Shown: positions 43,782 through 52,244, counted from the first letter of the stretch. The stretch: 64,000 bases of DNA from CAWDDG01 sp963801065 (GCA_963801065.1 CAWDDG010000008.1:124001-188000); one strand, 5' to 3'. Notes: generated from the sequence alone by a model not told the origin. Made by a program: numbers and translations.

Positions 43782-43855
43782 GCCCCCGTAGCCCAACCGG
43801 CAGAGGCGGCGGACTTAAAATCCGCGCAGTGTGGGTTCGATCCCCACCGGGGGCA
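43782..43855 (+). tRNA. tRNA with anticodon UAA (Leu, UUA codons), class I-like with a 5-base variable loop
   Basis: A full cloverleaf folds: acceptor GCCCCCG/CGGGGGC with discriminator A, D arm GCC...GGC, anticodon stem GCGGA/TCCGC around loop CTTAAAA (anticodon TAA at 43816-43818), variable loop GCAGT, T stem GTGGG/CCCAC with loop TTCGATC. CCA is not encoded (CCG follows). Bacterial leucine tRNAs normally have a long, stem-forming variable arm; this one does not, so its aminoacylation identity is worth questioning even though A73 fits leucine. A degenerate copy of its 3' half lies at about 44983. Confidence 0.88.
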
Positions 43856-43932
43856 CCGCGTTGACCTGGGGATATGTGGACCTGATGCCCGCGAGGTGAG
43901 CGGGCGTGGCATGGTTCATGAAGGAGACCTCG

Positions 43933-44661
43933 ATGGCAGACATGACAGGGCAGGTCGCACTGGTCACCGGCGGTATCCGGGGGATCGGGCTATCGATCAG
44001 CTAACGGCTCGCCGCCCGCGGCCTCACCGTTGCCGCCGGCTACTCGCGGGACGCCGAGGCCGGCCAAGCAGTGCGTCGACGACCGTCCCGGCGCGACCGC
44101 GCACCAGGGGAACATCGACTCGGTCGAGGACTGCGAGCGGGTGATCAAGGAGGTCCTCGAACAGCACGGCCGGCTCGACATCCTGGTCAACAACGGCGGC
44201 ATCCGGCGGACCGTACCGTCCGCCGGTTGACGCCGGCGGAGTGGGACCGCGTCGTTCACGTGAACCTGTCTGGGGCGTTCAACTTGTGCCGGGCCATCCT
44301 GCAGCACATGCTCGGCCGGAGCAGCGGGCGCATCGTGAACATCAGCTCGATCATCGGGGAGTCTGGCAATATCGGGCAGGCGAACTACGCGGCGGCCAAG
44401 GGTGGCCTGTTCGGGCTGACCATGAGCCTCCCGCAGGAGACGGCGCGCAAGGGCATCACGGTCAACTCCGTCGCTCCGGGCTACATCAGCATGGTGGCCG
44501 CGGCGCCCGCCGAGGCCATGGAGAAGGTGATCGCCAAGATCCCCGTGGGCCGGCTCGGCGAACCCGACGAGGTCGCCCGGGTCGTCGAGTTTCTCGCGGA
44601 CCCCGACTCCGGTTTCGTCACCGGACAGATCTACTCCATCAACGGCGGCAAGTACTTGTAG
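43933..44661 (+). pseudogene. Short-chain dehydrogenase (FabG/PhaB-like acetoacetyl-CoA reductase), multiply disrupted
   Basis: ATG 43933 follows AAGGAGA and opens with GQVALVTGGIRGIGLSIS, the NADP-binding TGGxxGIG turn, then meets TAA at 44002-44004. The following RLAARGLTVAAGYSRDAEAG is in frame, after which frame changes are needed for GATAHQGNIDSVEDCERVI and again for TVRRLTPAEWDRVV. The rest is sound: SSIIGESGNIGQANYAAAKGG (catalytic Ser, Tyr, Lys), VNSVAPGYIS and GFVTGQIYSINGG to the stop at 44661. One nonsense codon and at least two indels mean this is a relic. It lies between the tRNA and the degenerate tRNA copy. Confidence 0.88.
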
Positions 44662-44982
44662 TGGTCACTCGGACTCAGCCGACTTCATGACTCCCCACGG
44701 CCCGCGGATCGCCAGCGGGGTAACCCGTGGGCGCCGAACCCGACGACGATGCGACGCGCCGCGGCGGGCCCATCGATGACTGGTTGCCCAGCTTCGCCGG
44801 CTCCTCGACTCCGACGTCGCACGCCCGGTCACCGAATGAGGCACTCCAGCTCGTGACACCGCTGTTCGGCACGCCCGACACCGACGGCATCGCCATGGCT
44901 GTCCGGGCTGCCAGGACCGTGGAGGCCCCTGCGACCAGCGCCGGCTCGCTGCAGGTAGAGGCCACGGTCGTCGTTATGCTGC

Positions 44983-45082
44983 GCCTTCAAAATCCGCTGT
45001 GTGTGGGTTCGACCCTCGCACTGTGGGGCACCCGTTGAACTGCGGATTTGCACACCACATGCCGACAAGATGAGCGGGCGTG
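44983..45082 (+). repeat. Degenerate direct repeat of the tRNA 3' half and its downstream flank
   Basis: This stretch aligns with 43815-43907: it shares AAAATCCGC, GTGTGGGTTCGA, GGGGCACC, CGTTGA and TGAGCGGGCGTG in order, with scattered changes and small gaps. The copy lacks a pairing acceptor and 5' half, so it is not a functional tRNA. A 3' tRNA duplication about 1.17 kb from the original is what an old site-specific integration at the tRNA, or a local duplication, would leave. It occupies part of the 462-base gap after the reductase relic; I see nothing else supportable in 44662-44982. Confidence 0.7.
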
Positions 45083-45123
45083 ATTGCTGAGCAACTTGAC
45101 TGCGGTGCTCATGCCAAAGGCCC

Positions 45124-45334
45124 ATGGCAGCGCTGCGCTCCGACCGCACCAGCTTCGTCATCGCCCACAGGCTCTCGTCCGTCCGCGACGCTGACCTCAT
45201 CCTCATGATTGGGCAGCCGGTTCGGTCGCATCGTCGAGCAGGGCACCCATGCGGACCTGCTGGCACGCGGCGGGCGCATTACCGGCCACTACGACGCGCA
45301 GTTCACCCGCGCGCCCGTGGTCGGCGAAGTCTGA
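45124..45334 (+). pseudogene. ABC exporter ATPase, C-terminal remnant
   Basis: DRTSFVIAHRLSSVRDADLILM is the H-loop region of an MsbA-type ABC exporter nucleotide-binding domain. After a frame change near 45215 the reading continues GRIVEQGTHADLLARGG, then YDAQFTRAP to a TGA at 45332-45334, the usual end of these proteins. The other 500 or so residues (membrane domain, Walker A) are absent. It marks another truncated gene in the decayed region. Confidence 0.75.
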
Positions 45335-45377
45335 CCTGATCGAGCCCGTTCGAGCCGCATGACGCGTCCGCAACCAT

Positions 45378-46052
45378 CTACGGGTTCGCGGCCGTCGCCT
45401 CAACACAAACGATCGCCAACCACGGGTCCCGGGAGACCTTCACGCCGTACACCCGAAGTTCCTCCAACTGTTGCCGCACAGCGTCCGCCTGGATCAAGCG
45501 AAGGACTATCGGGCCGAGCGCTGCGGCGGCGAAAGCACCGCACAGTGGCGCCGGCAGTCGGGTCAGATCGATCAACGACCTCCATCGCGCACGATCGGCG
45601 AGAGCGTCGAGTTCGGTGACGATCAACCTCCCGCCAGGGCGGATCACTCGAACACATTCGGCCAGGCCCTGGTGCTGGTCCGGCCAGTGCTTGATCGCGA
45701 ACAGCGAGACGACAGCGTCGAAGCTGTTGTCGGCGAAGGGCAAATCGAGGGCTGACGCCTCGACCAACCCGATGCGCCTTCCCGCGGGTACACGGCTCGC
45801 GGCCCGACGAATCAGAGCAGAGGACGGGTCGACGCCGACGAGCTGCAGGTCCGGTCGCGAGTGAGACAGGCTGACGAGCGCTTGACCTCCGCCGCATCCG
45901 ACATCAAGAACGCTTCCGCCTGGGCCGGTGCCAGATGACACCTGGTCCAGGATCGGCCGCGAGGCCGCCAGGGTTCCAGGCGCGATCATGTTGTCGTAGA
46001 ACAGCGACTCGATCGACGAGTATCCCCGGTGGAGATTCAGGACATGGGGCAT
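45378..46052 (-). CDS. Class I SAM-dependent methyltransferase (UbiE/COQ5-like)
   Basis: About 224 residues from ATG 46052 (MPHVLNLHRGYSS). The SAM-binding glycine motif is SVLDVGCGGGQALVSL, followed by LVGVDPSSALIRRAA (acidic loop), LDLPFADNSFDAVVSLFAIKHWPD (motif II) and CVRVIRPGGRLIVTE (motif III), a typical methyltransferase core. The C-terminus has a hydrophobic patch (LCGAFAAAALGPIVLRLI). The substrate is unknown. It is divergent from the broken Rieske gene; the start lacks a clear ribosome site. Confidence 0.82.
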   Translation of the reverse strand: MPHVLNLHRGYSSIESLFYDNMIAPGTLAASRPILDQVSSGTGPGGSVLDVGCGGGQALVSLSHSRPDLQLVGVDPSSALIRRAASRVPAGRRIGLVEASALDLPFADNSFDAVVSLFAIKHWPDQHQGLAECVRVIRPGGRLIVTELDALADRARWRSLIDLTRLPAPLCGAFAAAALGPIVLRLIQADAVRQQLEELRVYGVKVSRDPWLAIVCVEATAANP

Positions 46053-46122
46053 GGCGACATTGTGACCGACCCAGACGCACTGGGTGACGCGCGGCGGTTC
46101 GCCGCGCCCGAATGGAGCCTGG

Positions 46123-46465
46123 ATGAGTGAGCAGAGTGTCGGCGCGGTCTCCGACCTTCCGCCTGGCGCGGTCGTCGGCGTGGGCAAGTATGCCGTCGGA
46201 ACAACGGCGAATACTTCGCCGTGACCGCAGGTGCAGGCATCTGCGCGCCGATCTCGCGGGCGGGTCCGTCGACGAGAATGGCTGTCTGGTCTGCCCGTGG
46301 CACCAGTCCGCCTACGACGTGAAGAGTGGGCGAATGGTCCGTGGGCCGCAAGGCATCTTTGCGAGGGTGCCCGGGCTCGGGTGGTCCTTCCAGCTGCTCA
46401 CCAAGGTCATACCTCTCGGGCGAGGACGCGTGATCCAACGCGGGGACGACCTCTACGTGGCTTGA
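46123..46465 (+). pseudogene. Rieske [2Fe-2S] ferredoxin-like protein, two frameshifts
   Basis: ATG 46123 begins MSEQSVGAVSDLPPGAVVGVGKYAV. One base is missing near 46199 (next frame NNGEYFAVT) and another near 46226, after which the frame continues RRCRHLRADLAGGSVDENG and CLVCPWHQSAYDVKSG to the stop at 46465. Together they form a normal small Rieske protein with ligands Cys-x-His and Cys-x2-His. As sequenced, translation from 46123 ends within 35 codons. Two indels in 340 bases favour a true relic over error. Confidence 0.75.
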
Positions 46466-46634
46466 CCTATCCGTGACGAGCCAGCCTGTAGCGACGGTAC
46501 CTCTCGAGCCGTTCGTGATCCGGGTGAATGATGGGACGGTTTCGGACTGGTCACGCGGTGCGCTGGGGTCGGCCGTGGCGTGGTCGCGTTCGCCCGCCGG
46601 GACACCTGAGCCGCACCATCGTACGGAGAACAGG

Positions 46635-47387
46635 ATGGAGGACGGGGTGGAAGAGGCGATCTGGCAGCGGACCGCAGACGCGGTGCGAACGGCGTTCGAC
46701 TCCGGCGAGCTCGCCGGACTGGGGCCGGTGCTAGCCCCGGACCTGCGCTGGCACGGCGCCGGCCCCGGCGGGTGCCACTCGGCCGCCGATGTGCTGGCCT
46801 GGTATGGCGACAGGACCGCCGAGGGCGTCACGTTCCGGCTGGTCAGGCTGCATCGGGTCGGCCACCGGGTGCTGCTGCACGTCGCGGTCGAGCCCGGCGG
46901 CGGGGATGTCTACCAGATGCTGACCCTGGACGCCGCCGGCCGCATCACGCAACTGCTCGACTACAGCAATCCCGCCGTCGCCGAGCGGGACCTCGTCTCA
47001 CCGGCTCCGGGTGAATCTGCCGGCACCGTCGGGCGCCTCGTGCCGTTCGTCGACGTCCAGGACGTAGCGGCGTCGGTCACCTTTTATCGATCGCTGGGAT
47101 TCGCTGTGACACGGGAGTACCGGCCGCACGGCCGGCTCGTGTGGGCCGCGTTGCGCAGCGGCGACGCCGAGCTGATGCTCGCCGAGACCGAAGACCCGGT
47201 CGACCCGGCGCGGCAGGGTGTCCTGTTCTACCTCTACAGCGACGATCTGGCCGGGCTGCGCGAACATCTGCGTGCCCACGGTGCGGTCCCGAGCGAGATT
47301 GCCGACGGATCCCCTGGCCCGCGTGAGGAGTTGCGCGTCGACGATCCGGACGGCTATTGCCTGATGATCGCCCAGCGCCAGGCTTGA
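46635..47387 (+). CDS. SnoaL-like (NTF2 fold)/VOC two-domain protein
   Basis: 250 residues from ATG 46635, which has GGAGAA six bases upstream. Residues 1-120 look like a SnoaL/NTF2-fold domain (IWQRTADAVRTAFDSGELAGLGPVLAPDLRWHG...LLDYSNPAVAER); residues 130-250 are a VOC domain (RLVPFVDVQDVAASVTFYRSLGFAVTREYRP...LRVDDPDGYCLMIAQRQA). The fusion suggests a binding or small isomerase/detoxifying enzyme; substrate unknown. The open frame extends upstream to 46473, where EPFVIRVNDGTVSDW may be a scrap of another protein (epoxide hydrolase N-termini look similar), so the true start could be earlier. Confidence 0.72.
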   Translation: MEDGVEEAIWQRTADAVRTAFDSGELAGLGPVLAPDLRWHGAGPGGCHSAADVLAWYGDRTAEGVTFRLVRLHRVGHRVLLHVAVEPGGGDVYQMLTLDAAGRITQLLDYSNPAVAERDLVSPAPGESAGTVGRLVPFVDVQDVAASVTFYRSLGFAVTREYRPHGRLVWAALRSGDAELMLAETEDPVDPARQGVLFYLYSDDLAGLREHLRAHGAVPSEIADGSPGPREELRVDDPDGYCLMIAQRQA

Positions 47388-47833
47388 CGGTCCTCAGCTC
47401 ATGGCGCCGGCGCGCTACGGACTGTGTCAGTGGCAGCCCGAACTGATCCGACCGCGCGGCTGGGTGTGACCAGGACGACCGGTGTGCCTGCCCTGTGGTC
47501 CTCCGCCGCGCAGCGGATCTGTCAGCACGTCCGGCGCTAGATCGCTTCGACGGCCTGGTAGTCCACGCTCTCGAAGATGTTGCCCATGGTCATCCGGACT
47601 GGTCGCAGGTGGAGGGCCGAGCGCGCCGGAACAAGCCCCACGTGCCCAGTGACTGGGCAAGCCCGGTTAGCAGGGAAGCGAGGGCCAACGGGATGAGGAC
47701 GAACCAGGCGGCCGACTCCCTCGCGCGATAGGCGGCCCGCCGCCACGCTCGCAAGTAACCGTCGGCTACGCCCAACGGCAACGGCAACCGCGCAGCCAGG
47801 ACAGCGGAGGTCCTGCGCAAGCACGGCCTCCGC
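47388..47833. other. 446-base gap with a possible membrane-protein scrap on the - strand
   Basis: On the - strand at about 47620-47760 the reading RESAAWFVLIPLALASLLTGLAQSLGTWG resembles a hydrophobic segment of small DUF2269-like membrane proteins, with no start and no full domain. Elsewhere in the gap I see no gene, hairpin or promoter I can support. It fits the decayed nature of the region. Confidence 0.4.
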
Positions 47834-48613
47834 TCACGCGCCGCGGGGATCAAGGGCGTCGTCTTCGAAGGGCAGCTGGCCGATGAACAGAACCCGAGGC
47901 GTCCGTTCCTCGGCAGTCTGCTCGGTGACATCGGTCGCGACGAAGCCCCCCTCGGTGAGCAGCCGAAGCCAGGCGTCGCGGCCGAACACTCCGTGGTGGT
48001 GCGTCTCGTACACCACCCGGACCGAGCCGTCGGCGTCTCGGAGCAGGAAGGCATACTCGGTCTGGATCGAGGTGTCGTCGGGATCCGGGTCCCAGCTCCA
48101 TTCCAGGTAACGGACCCCGCGACCGTCGGCGTCGTCCGTTCCGCCGTGGTCGCTCGACGGCTCGAAGGTCTCGCGCGTCGCGTCCGGCACAAAGACCACG
48201 ATGCCGCCCGGTCGGCAGTGGACGAACGCCGTTTCGACGGCCTGGCGCAGGTCGGACTCACTGGTCATGTAGTCCACGGCGTCGTGCACGAACACCGCAT
48301 CGAACTCACGGCCCAACCGAACAGTGCGCATGTCCCCCTGGTGATGGGTGCATTCCGGATTGAGCTGCCGCGACACATCGAGCATCTCCTCCGAGAGGTC
48401 GACGAGCGTCATGGCGAAGGAGGTCTTGAGATGGAATGCGTTGTGACCGCCCCCGCTACCGAGCTCCAGGACCTCATGCACCGGCACAGACGCCGTACGT
48501 AGGACCGATGCCGCGAAGGCCGCCTCCTCGACGTAATCCTCTGGTGGCGAGATGAGGGGCCACCATCGAGCCAGCTCGCCGTAGAACCGGTACTCGATCG
48601 GTCGGTCGGTCAC
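47834..48613 (-). CDS. Class I SAM-dependent methyltransferase
   Basis: 259 residues from GTG 48613, which has AGGATGGG five bases upstream; an ATG at 48631 is an alternative without a ribosome site. The N-terminus FYGELARWWPLISPPEDYVEEAAF is typical of a group of actinobacterial methyltransferases. The SAM motif is HEVLELGSGGGHNAFHL, followed by FDAVFVHDAVDYM, and CRPGGIVVFVPD. The C-terminal half (SWDPDPDD..IQTEYAFLLRD, HHHGVFGRDAWLRLLTEGGF) is a beta-sheet lid. Substrate unknown. Confidence 0.85.
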   Translation of the reverse strand: MTDRPIEYRFYGELARWWPLISPPEDYVEEAAFAASVLRTASVPVHEVLELGSGGGHNAFHLKTSFAMTLVDLSEEMLDVSRQLNPECTHHQGDMRTVRLGREFDAVFVHDAVDYMTSESDLRQAVETAFVHCRPGGIVVFVPDATRETFEPSSDHGGTDDADGRGVRYLEWSWDPDPDDTSIQTEYAFLLRDADGSVRVVYETHHHGVFGRDAWLRLLTEGGFVATDVTEQTAEERTPRVLFIGQLPFEDDALDPRGA

Positions 48614-48824
48614 AGTCCCATCCTGGCTCATCGGCCAATTCGGTTCCGCGGCTCTTGCTGACCTACCGATGAGATCTGCACCGCTGCCCCGCCTCGTCGC
48701 GCAGTCCGTCTCCCCGCTCCGGCGTTTCGCAGCGGGTGTCGATTCCTTGCGAGCTCGATTCGAGCTGGGAGGAGTCGGACATCCGCGGAATTTCGGGGCA
48801 AGAGCCGGCAATCGGGAGGCACGA

Positions 48825-49221
48825 ATGTTGCTCGAGGGCAAGAACGCTGATCTGGAGGCGGCGGGGCGATCGGCGGCGCGGTCGCTCGGGCCTTCGCCGG
48901 CCATCCTATGCGCGGCTACTCCTGGGCGGCCTCCAAGTCGCCTTCGAAGCGATGGAATCAATGAGGCGGCAGCTGGCCTCCGAGCTCGGACCGCATGGCG
49001 TGCGGGTGGTGACCCTGCGAACTGGTGGCGTGCCCGAGACCATCCCGCACGGCTTCGACGGGCGCGAGGCGATCGTCGACGACATCGAGAAGCTGACAAT
49101 GCTCGGCCGGGTCGCAACCCTCGAGGACGTCGGCAACGTGGCAGCCTTCGTCGCCTCCGACCGCGCCCGCACTATGACTGCCGCCACCGCCAACATCAGC
49201 TGCGGCGCCCTGGTCGACTAG
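48825..49221 (+). pseudogene. Short-chain dehydrogenase/reductase with large internal deletion
   Basis: ATG 48825 follows GGGAGG. MLLEGKNAD begins a Rossmann fold that, after a frame change, gives GGGAIGGAVARAFAG (nucleotide-binding turn). The sequence then jumps to RGYSWAASK, the catalytic Tyr-x3-Lys block; about 100 residues between are gone. A further frame change gives MRRQLASELGPHGVRVVTLRTGG and the normal end NVAAFVASDRARTMTAATANISCGALVD at 49221. Three reading frames are needed, so it is a relic. The pattern, ends kept and middle lost, is like the DHFR-family relic at 5555. Confidence 0.8.
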
Positions 49222-49356
49222 CGCTGTTCCGGAGAGGTTCGCCGCACCGTCCGCTCACGCCGCCGGGGCGTTGGTCGAGCAGGATCGCTGCGGTAGAACG
49301 CCACGCCGCCTGGGCCTCCCGGCCGAAGGCACTGCAGGTGCAGCCCTCCGCGTCGC

Positions 49357-49457
49357 CAAGATCGGAAGAACGGCAGGAACAACGACCGCCAAGGCCATGA
49401 TTTGTCACACTATGTCGCCCGCCTGGCCGCATTGTTCCTGCCGTTCTTCCGATCTTG
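49357..49457. repeat. Long perfect palindrome with structured interior
   Basis: Arms of 26 bases at 49357-49382 and 49432-49457 are perfect inverted repeats (left arm begins CAAGATCGGAAGAACGGCAG). The 49-base interior has a further GGCCA/TGGCC pairing. Only this copy is seen in the window. It lies in the 344-base gap between the reductase relic and the convergent lytic transglycosylase gene; it may serve as a terminator or be a small non-autonomous mobile element. Nothing else is recognised in 49222-49565. Confidence 0.88.
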
Positions 49458-49565
49458 AGGCGGCAGCACGTGGGCCATTCCGGCCGAGTCGGCCCCGAAC
49501 ACCGCACACCGATCCTGGCAACGATCCACCCAGAACCGCCTACCAACGCTCACAGATCACAGTCA

Positions 49566-50870
49566 TCAGGAAGTCGGCGCCACCTCCGGCTTGCAGCTTG
49601 GCGATTCCTTGGACGGCGGTGCCGCCTCGGACCCAGCGACGGGCGGACGGTCGGCACCTTGGGTGCATACCGCTTGGGGTTCGACAGAATCGGACGACTC
49701 CTGCAACACGCTGAGCACTGCATCGCGCATCGCCGGCGCCCAGCCAACTGCGGCAGTCGCCGGCTCACCCGTGGCGGCCTCCTCCGCCGGCACCGGCTCA
49801 CCCGTGGCGGCTTCCTCCGCCGGCACCGGCTCACCCGTGGCGGTCTCCTCCGCCGGCGGGGTTGGGGCCGTCCCCTGGGTTGGCCGATCCTGCGGAACGG
49901 TTCCCTCAGGTGCCGGTGGTGTTGCGGGAGTCGCTGATGTAGAGGGCCGTGGGGAGCTACGCGGCCTAGCGTTGTCTGCGGCTGGCCAATCGTCCGGCGG
50001 AGGCTCCGAGGGAGGCGGCATCGCGACAGTGCGACCCGTCTGATACTGCTGAGCCAGGCTGAGCACGATCCTCACGTATTCGTCGGCATTGTTGTAGCGA
50101 CGGACGGCCCGAGCGGCCTGAACCCGGTCACGCAGATCCGTGTCACCCGCACACAGATAGACAGCCGCGCCCTGCGCTGCATCGAAGATGTTGTTCGGAT
50201 CGCGGCGTCCGTCGGAGTTGGCGTCCGCGCTCACCGACCGCCAGGTCGACGGGATGAATTGCATGGGTCCGACCGCCCGGTCATAGGTCGTGTCGCCATC
50301 GAGTGCGCCACCGTCTGTGTCGCGGATCAGCGCGACATTCGGTCGCCCGTCAAGTGGGATTCCACGAATGGGCCTGGTGCCGTAGCCGTCTTCGCGCAGT
50401 TGGGCCCCTCCGAATCGGCCGTGGTTCGACTCGACCCGCCCGATCGCCGCCAGCAGCGTCCATGGCACGCCGCACGAGTCGTCGTTGGAGGCAAGCCGCG
50501 ATTCCGCCTGCATGTACGCCCGCAGCGCGACATCGGGGATGCCGCTCTCGCCGAGGGTCTCGATCACCCGGGCACCCGATAGGACGGCTTGAATCGGTTC
50601 GGCCACGGGTTCGGGGCCGACGGGTACTGCCTCCAGATGCGCCGGTTCGAGAAAGTCCTTCAGGCTCTCGTCGACGTGGACAGCGTTCGCTCCTACCCTT
50701 TGCGACGCACTCGTCGCGGGGTGATCGGCTGCTGCGATGGCCACCAACCCCAGCGCCACCACTGCGATGATGGCCGCCGCCGACCAGGGCCGGCGGTCTC
50801 TGTGTGGTCGCTGGCGGCGATGCCGCCCCGCGATTCGCTTGTTGGGTGCGTAGAGCCGGAAGACTCGCAT
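49566..50870 (-). CDS. Membrane-anchored lytic transglycosylase
   Basis: 434 residues. Basic N-terminus and one transmembrane or signal helix (AAIIAVVALGLVAIAAA), a region to about 110, then a lysozyme-like lytic transglycosylase domain (about 110-275) with the catalytic Glu in TLLAAIGRVESNHGRFGG, AVGPMQFIPSTWRSVSAD, DPNNIFDAAQGAAVYLC and a final YNNADEYVRIVLSLAQQY, the order seen in actinobacterial MltB-like enzymes. It would cut peptidoglycan glycan strands. The C-terminal 150 residues are disordered, Pro/Ala/Thr-rich and include 11-residue repeats. Two Cys in the catalytic domain (DDSCGVP, AVYLC) may pair. Start ATG 50870. Confidence 0.9.
   Translation of the reverse strand: MRVFRLYAPNKRIAGRHRRQRPHRDRRPWSAAAIIAVVALGLVAIAAADHPATSASQRVGANAVHVDESLKDFLEPAHLEAVPVGPEPVAEPIQAVLSGARVIETLGESGIPDVALRAYMQAESRLASNDDSCGVPWTLLAAIGRVESNHGRFGGAQLREDGYGTRPIRGIPLDGRPNVALIRDTDGGALDGDTTYDRAVGPMQFIPSTWRSVSADANSDGRRDPNNIFDAAQGAAVYLCAGDTDLRDRVQAARAVRRYNNADEYVRIVLSLAQQYQTGRTVAMPPPSEPPPDDWPAADNARPRSSPRPSTSATPATPPAPEGTVPQDRPTQGTAPTPPAEETATGEPVPAEEAATGEPVPAEEAATGEPATAAVGWAPAMRDAVLSVLQESSDSVEPQAVCTQGADRPPVAGSEAAPPSKESPSCKPEVAPTS
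49762..49858 (-). repeat. 33-base tandem repeat in the lytic transglycosylase gene
   Basis: Three adjoining units of 33 bases (starting 49762, 49795 and 49828) with few differences encode EEAATGEPVPA-type repeats in the disordered C-terminal tail. The unit keeps the frame, so copy number could vary without breaking the protein. Confidence 0.85.
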
Positions 50871-51485
50871 GTCGCCGATCCCTCGCTGATGGGACTATCC
50901 GCTGACGCTTCGGTCCAACGTCGCTTCGATCGGTATTCGGTACAGATCACGCCGCGGATGGGCGCCGCAGTCGGGATCCTGCGCATATCGAGCCGCCGCG
51001 CAGCGTGGACCGTCCTGCCCTCCATGAACCGGAGAGGTGAGGTGCGGGCAGACTGATCGATCGATCGATCCTGACGGCTTGTTCGTAGCGGGGCCGAAGC
51101 AGAACCTCGTGAAGGCGCGGAGGGTGACGTGATGACCATTTCCGATCAGTCACGGGGCGCATCGCTTGCGGCGGACGTCGGGCCGAGACCCGCACGAGGA
51201 ACGCACCTGCGCGTCATCGCCCGTGCCGCTGGCGCCGGCGCCCGGTACGACCGACTCTTCAGGTGATGATCACGCCGTACGCAACGGTGAGCATGCCCGC
51301 GGCGAGCGCGACTGCTCTGGCGGTGGTGAGGGTATTCGCCCTCGACCACGAGCGGATTGGTCGCGGTCCGGCCGTGCTGCTGTTGCAGGGGTGGCCAGCG
51401 TGACCGCCGGCTGTAGGCCCGGGGAGCCACGGACCCCCCACGCGCAACGATCCGCGCCGTAGCCGCCGACAGCGCGCCTCCTCGG
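50871..51485. other. 615-base intergenic region, mostly unassigned
   Basis: Upstream region of the lytic transglycosylase gene and downstream region of a methyltransferase gene. It holds a (GATC)4 microsatellite at 51055-51070. On the - strand near 51266-51360 the reading SRANTLTTARAVALAAGMLTVAYG faintly recalls the start of a CDP-alcohol phosphatidyltransferase, but no complete gene follows. I see no credible full coding region, tRNA or terminator. Confidence 0.4.
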
Positions 51486-52244
51486 CTACAGGCCGCGATG
51501 TGGCTGATCACGCGGCCCGTCGCAGTCAAGGTCCGAAGGCCGACAGCGCGGCACCGCCCGCATGGCCAGGAAGCCTGTCGGCTCTCGGGACAAGCGTTGA
51601 TAGTCCTCGAAGTCGATCTCGGCGGCCGTTTGCGCTGGGCGCGGTTCGAGCAGGCGTTCGATGAGGAAGCCGGCCGCGAAGAGTTCGTGGCACGTCTGCT
51701 CGAGCGGTGCGAGCCAGTAGCGCAGCTTCCAGCCCTTGCTCCACACCTCCTCGATCATGCGCACGTCGAAGTAGCTGCCGCCGTGCCGGAGCCAGTCCCC
51801 AGTCGGGTGCTGGCGCGACAACACAAGCGCTCCCGTGGGACGCAGCACGCGGTGCAGCTCGCGCAACGCGGCGATGCGGTCGTCGACGTACTCGATGGCC
51901 AAGGCGAGCAGGACCAGGTCGACGGACGAGTCGGGCATCCAGTCCAGCGGGCTTGCAAGGTCGTGAACGCGGAACTCGCCCGCGGGGACTCGCTGACGAC
52001 AGAGATCGATCATCCGCGGGCTCTGGTCGAACCCGATGACCTGCGCGCCGCGGGCCAGCAGCGCCTCCGCGTACAGGCCAGGACCACAGGCGGCGTCGAG
52101 TACCCGGCGTCCGGCGACATTGCCGAGCAGCTCCAAACAGACCGGCCGGTCGTAGTGAGCGTTGTAGAAGCCATCGCGCGCGTGGTCCATGAACTCCTCG
52201 GCGAACACCTCGTACTGCGGCTCCGCACCCACCTCGTCACCCAT
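51486..52244 (-). CDS. Class I SAM-dependent methyltransferase
   Basis: 252 residues starting at ATG 52244. The N-terminus MGDEVGAEPQYEVFAEEFMDHARDG leads to the SAM motif RRVLDAACGPGLYAEAL, VIGFDQSPRMIDL, VDLVLLALAIEYVDD and LRELHRVLRPTGALVLS, the standard methyltransferase order. The last 25 residues (AVPRCRPSDLDCDGPRDQPHRGL) look unlike a folded family end and may be read-through added after the natural terminus. Substrate unknown. It is the third unrelated methyltransferase within 7 kb. Confidence 0.85.
   Translation of the reverse strand: MGDEVGAEPQYEVFAEEFMDHARDGFYNAHYDRPVCLELLGNVAGRRVLDAACGPGLYAEALLARGAQVIGFDQSPRMIDLCRQRVPAGEFRVHDLASPLDWMPDSSVDLVLLALAIEYVDDRIAALRELHRVLRPTGALVLSRQHPTGDWLRHGGSYFDVRMIEEVWSKGWKLRYWLAPLEQTCHELFAAGFLIERLLEPRPAQTAAEIDFEDYQRLSREPTGFLAMRAVPRCRPSDLDCDGPRDQPHRGL

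Noticed and set aside
44983..45035. A second tRNA gene
   Set aside because: The acceptor stem and 5' half do not pair; it is a degenerate partial copy of the 43782 tRNA.
44727..45038. A 103-codon + frame
   Set aside because: No recognisable domain, and its 3' third is the degenerate tRNA repeat.
46473..46634. A longer N-terminus for the SnoaL-VOC protein
   Set aside because: The extra 54 codons do not fit the NTF2 fold, while the ATG at 46635 has a good ribosome site; kept only as an alternative.
49359..49369. AGATCGGAAGA, which matches the start of a common sequencing adapter
   Set aside because: The match stops after 11 bases and the sequence is part of a perfect 26-base inverted repeat, so adapter contamination is unlikely.
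49762..49858. Repeat array that might be CRISPR-like
   Set aside because: The 33-base units adjoin without spacers and are in frame inside a coding tail; no cas genes are present anywhere in the window.
51055..51070. (GATC)4 as a functional site
   Set aside because: Simple short repeat with no associated promoter or gene feature; noted only as a microsatellite.
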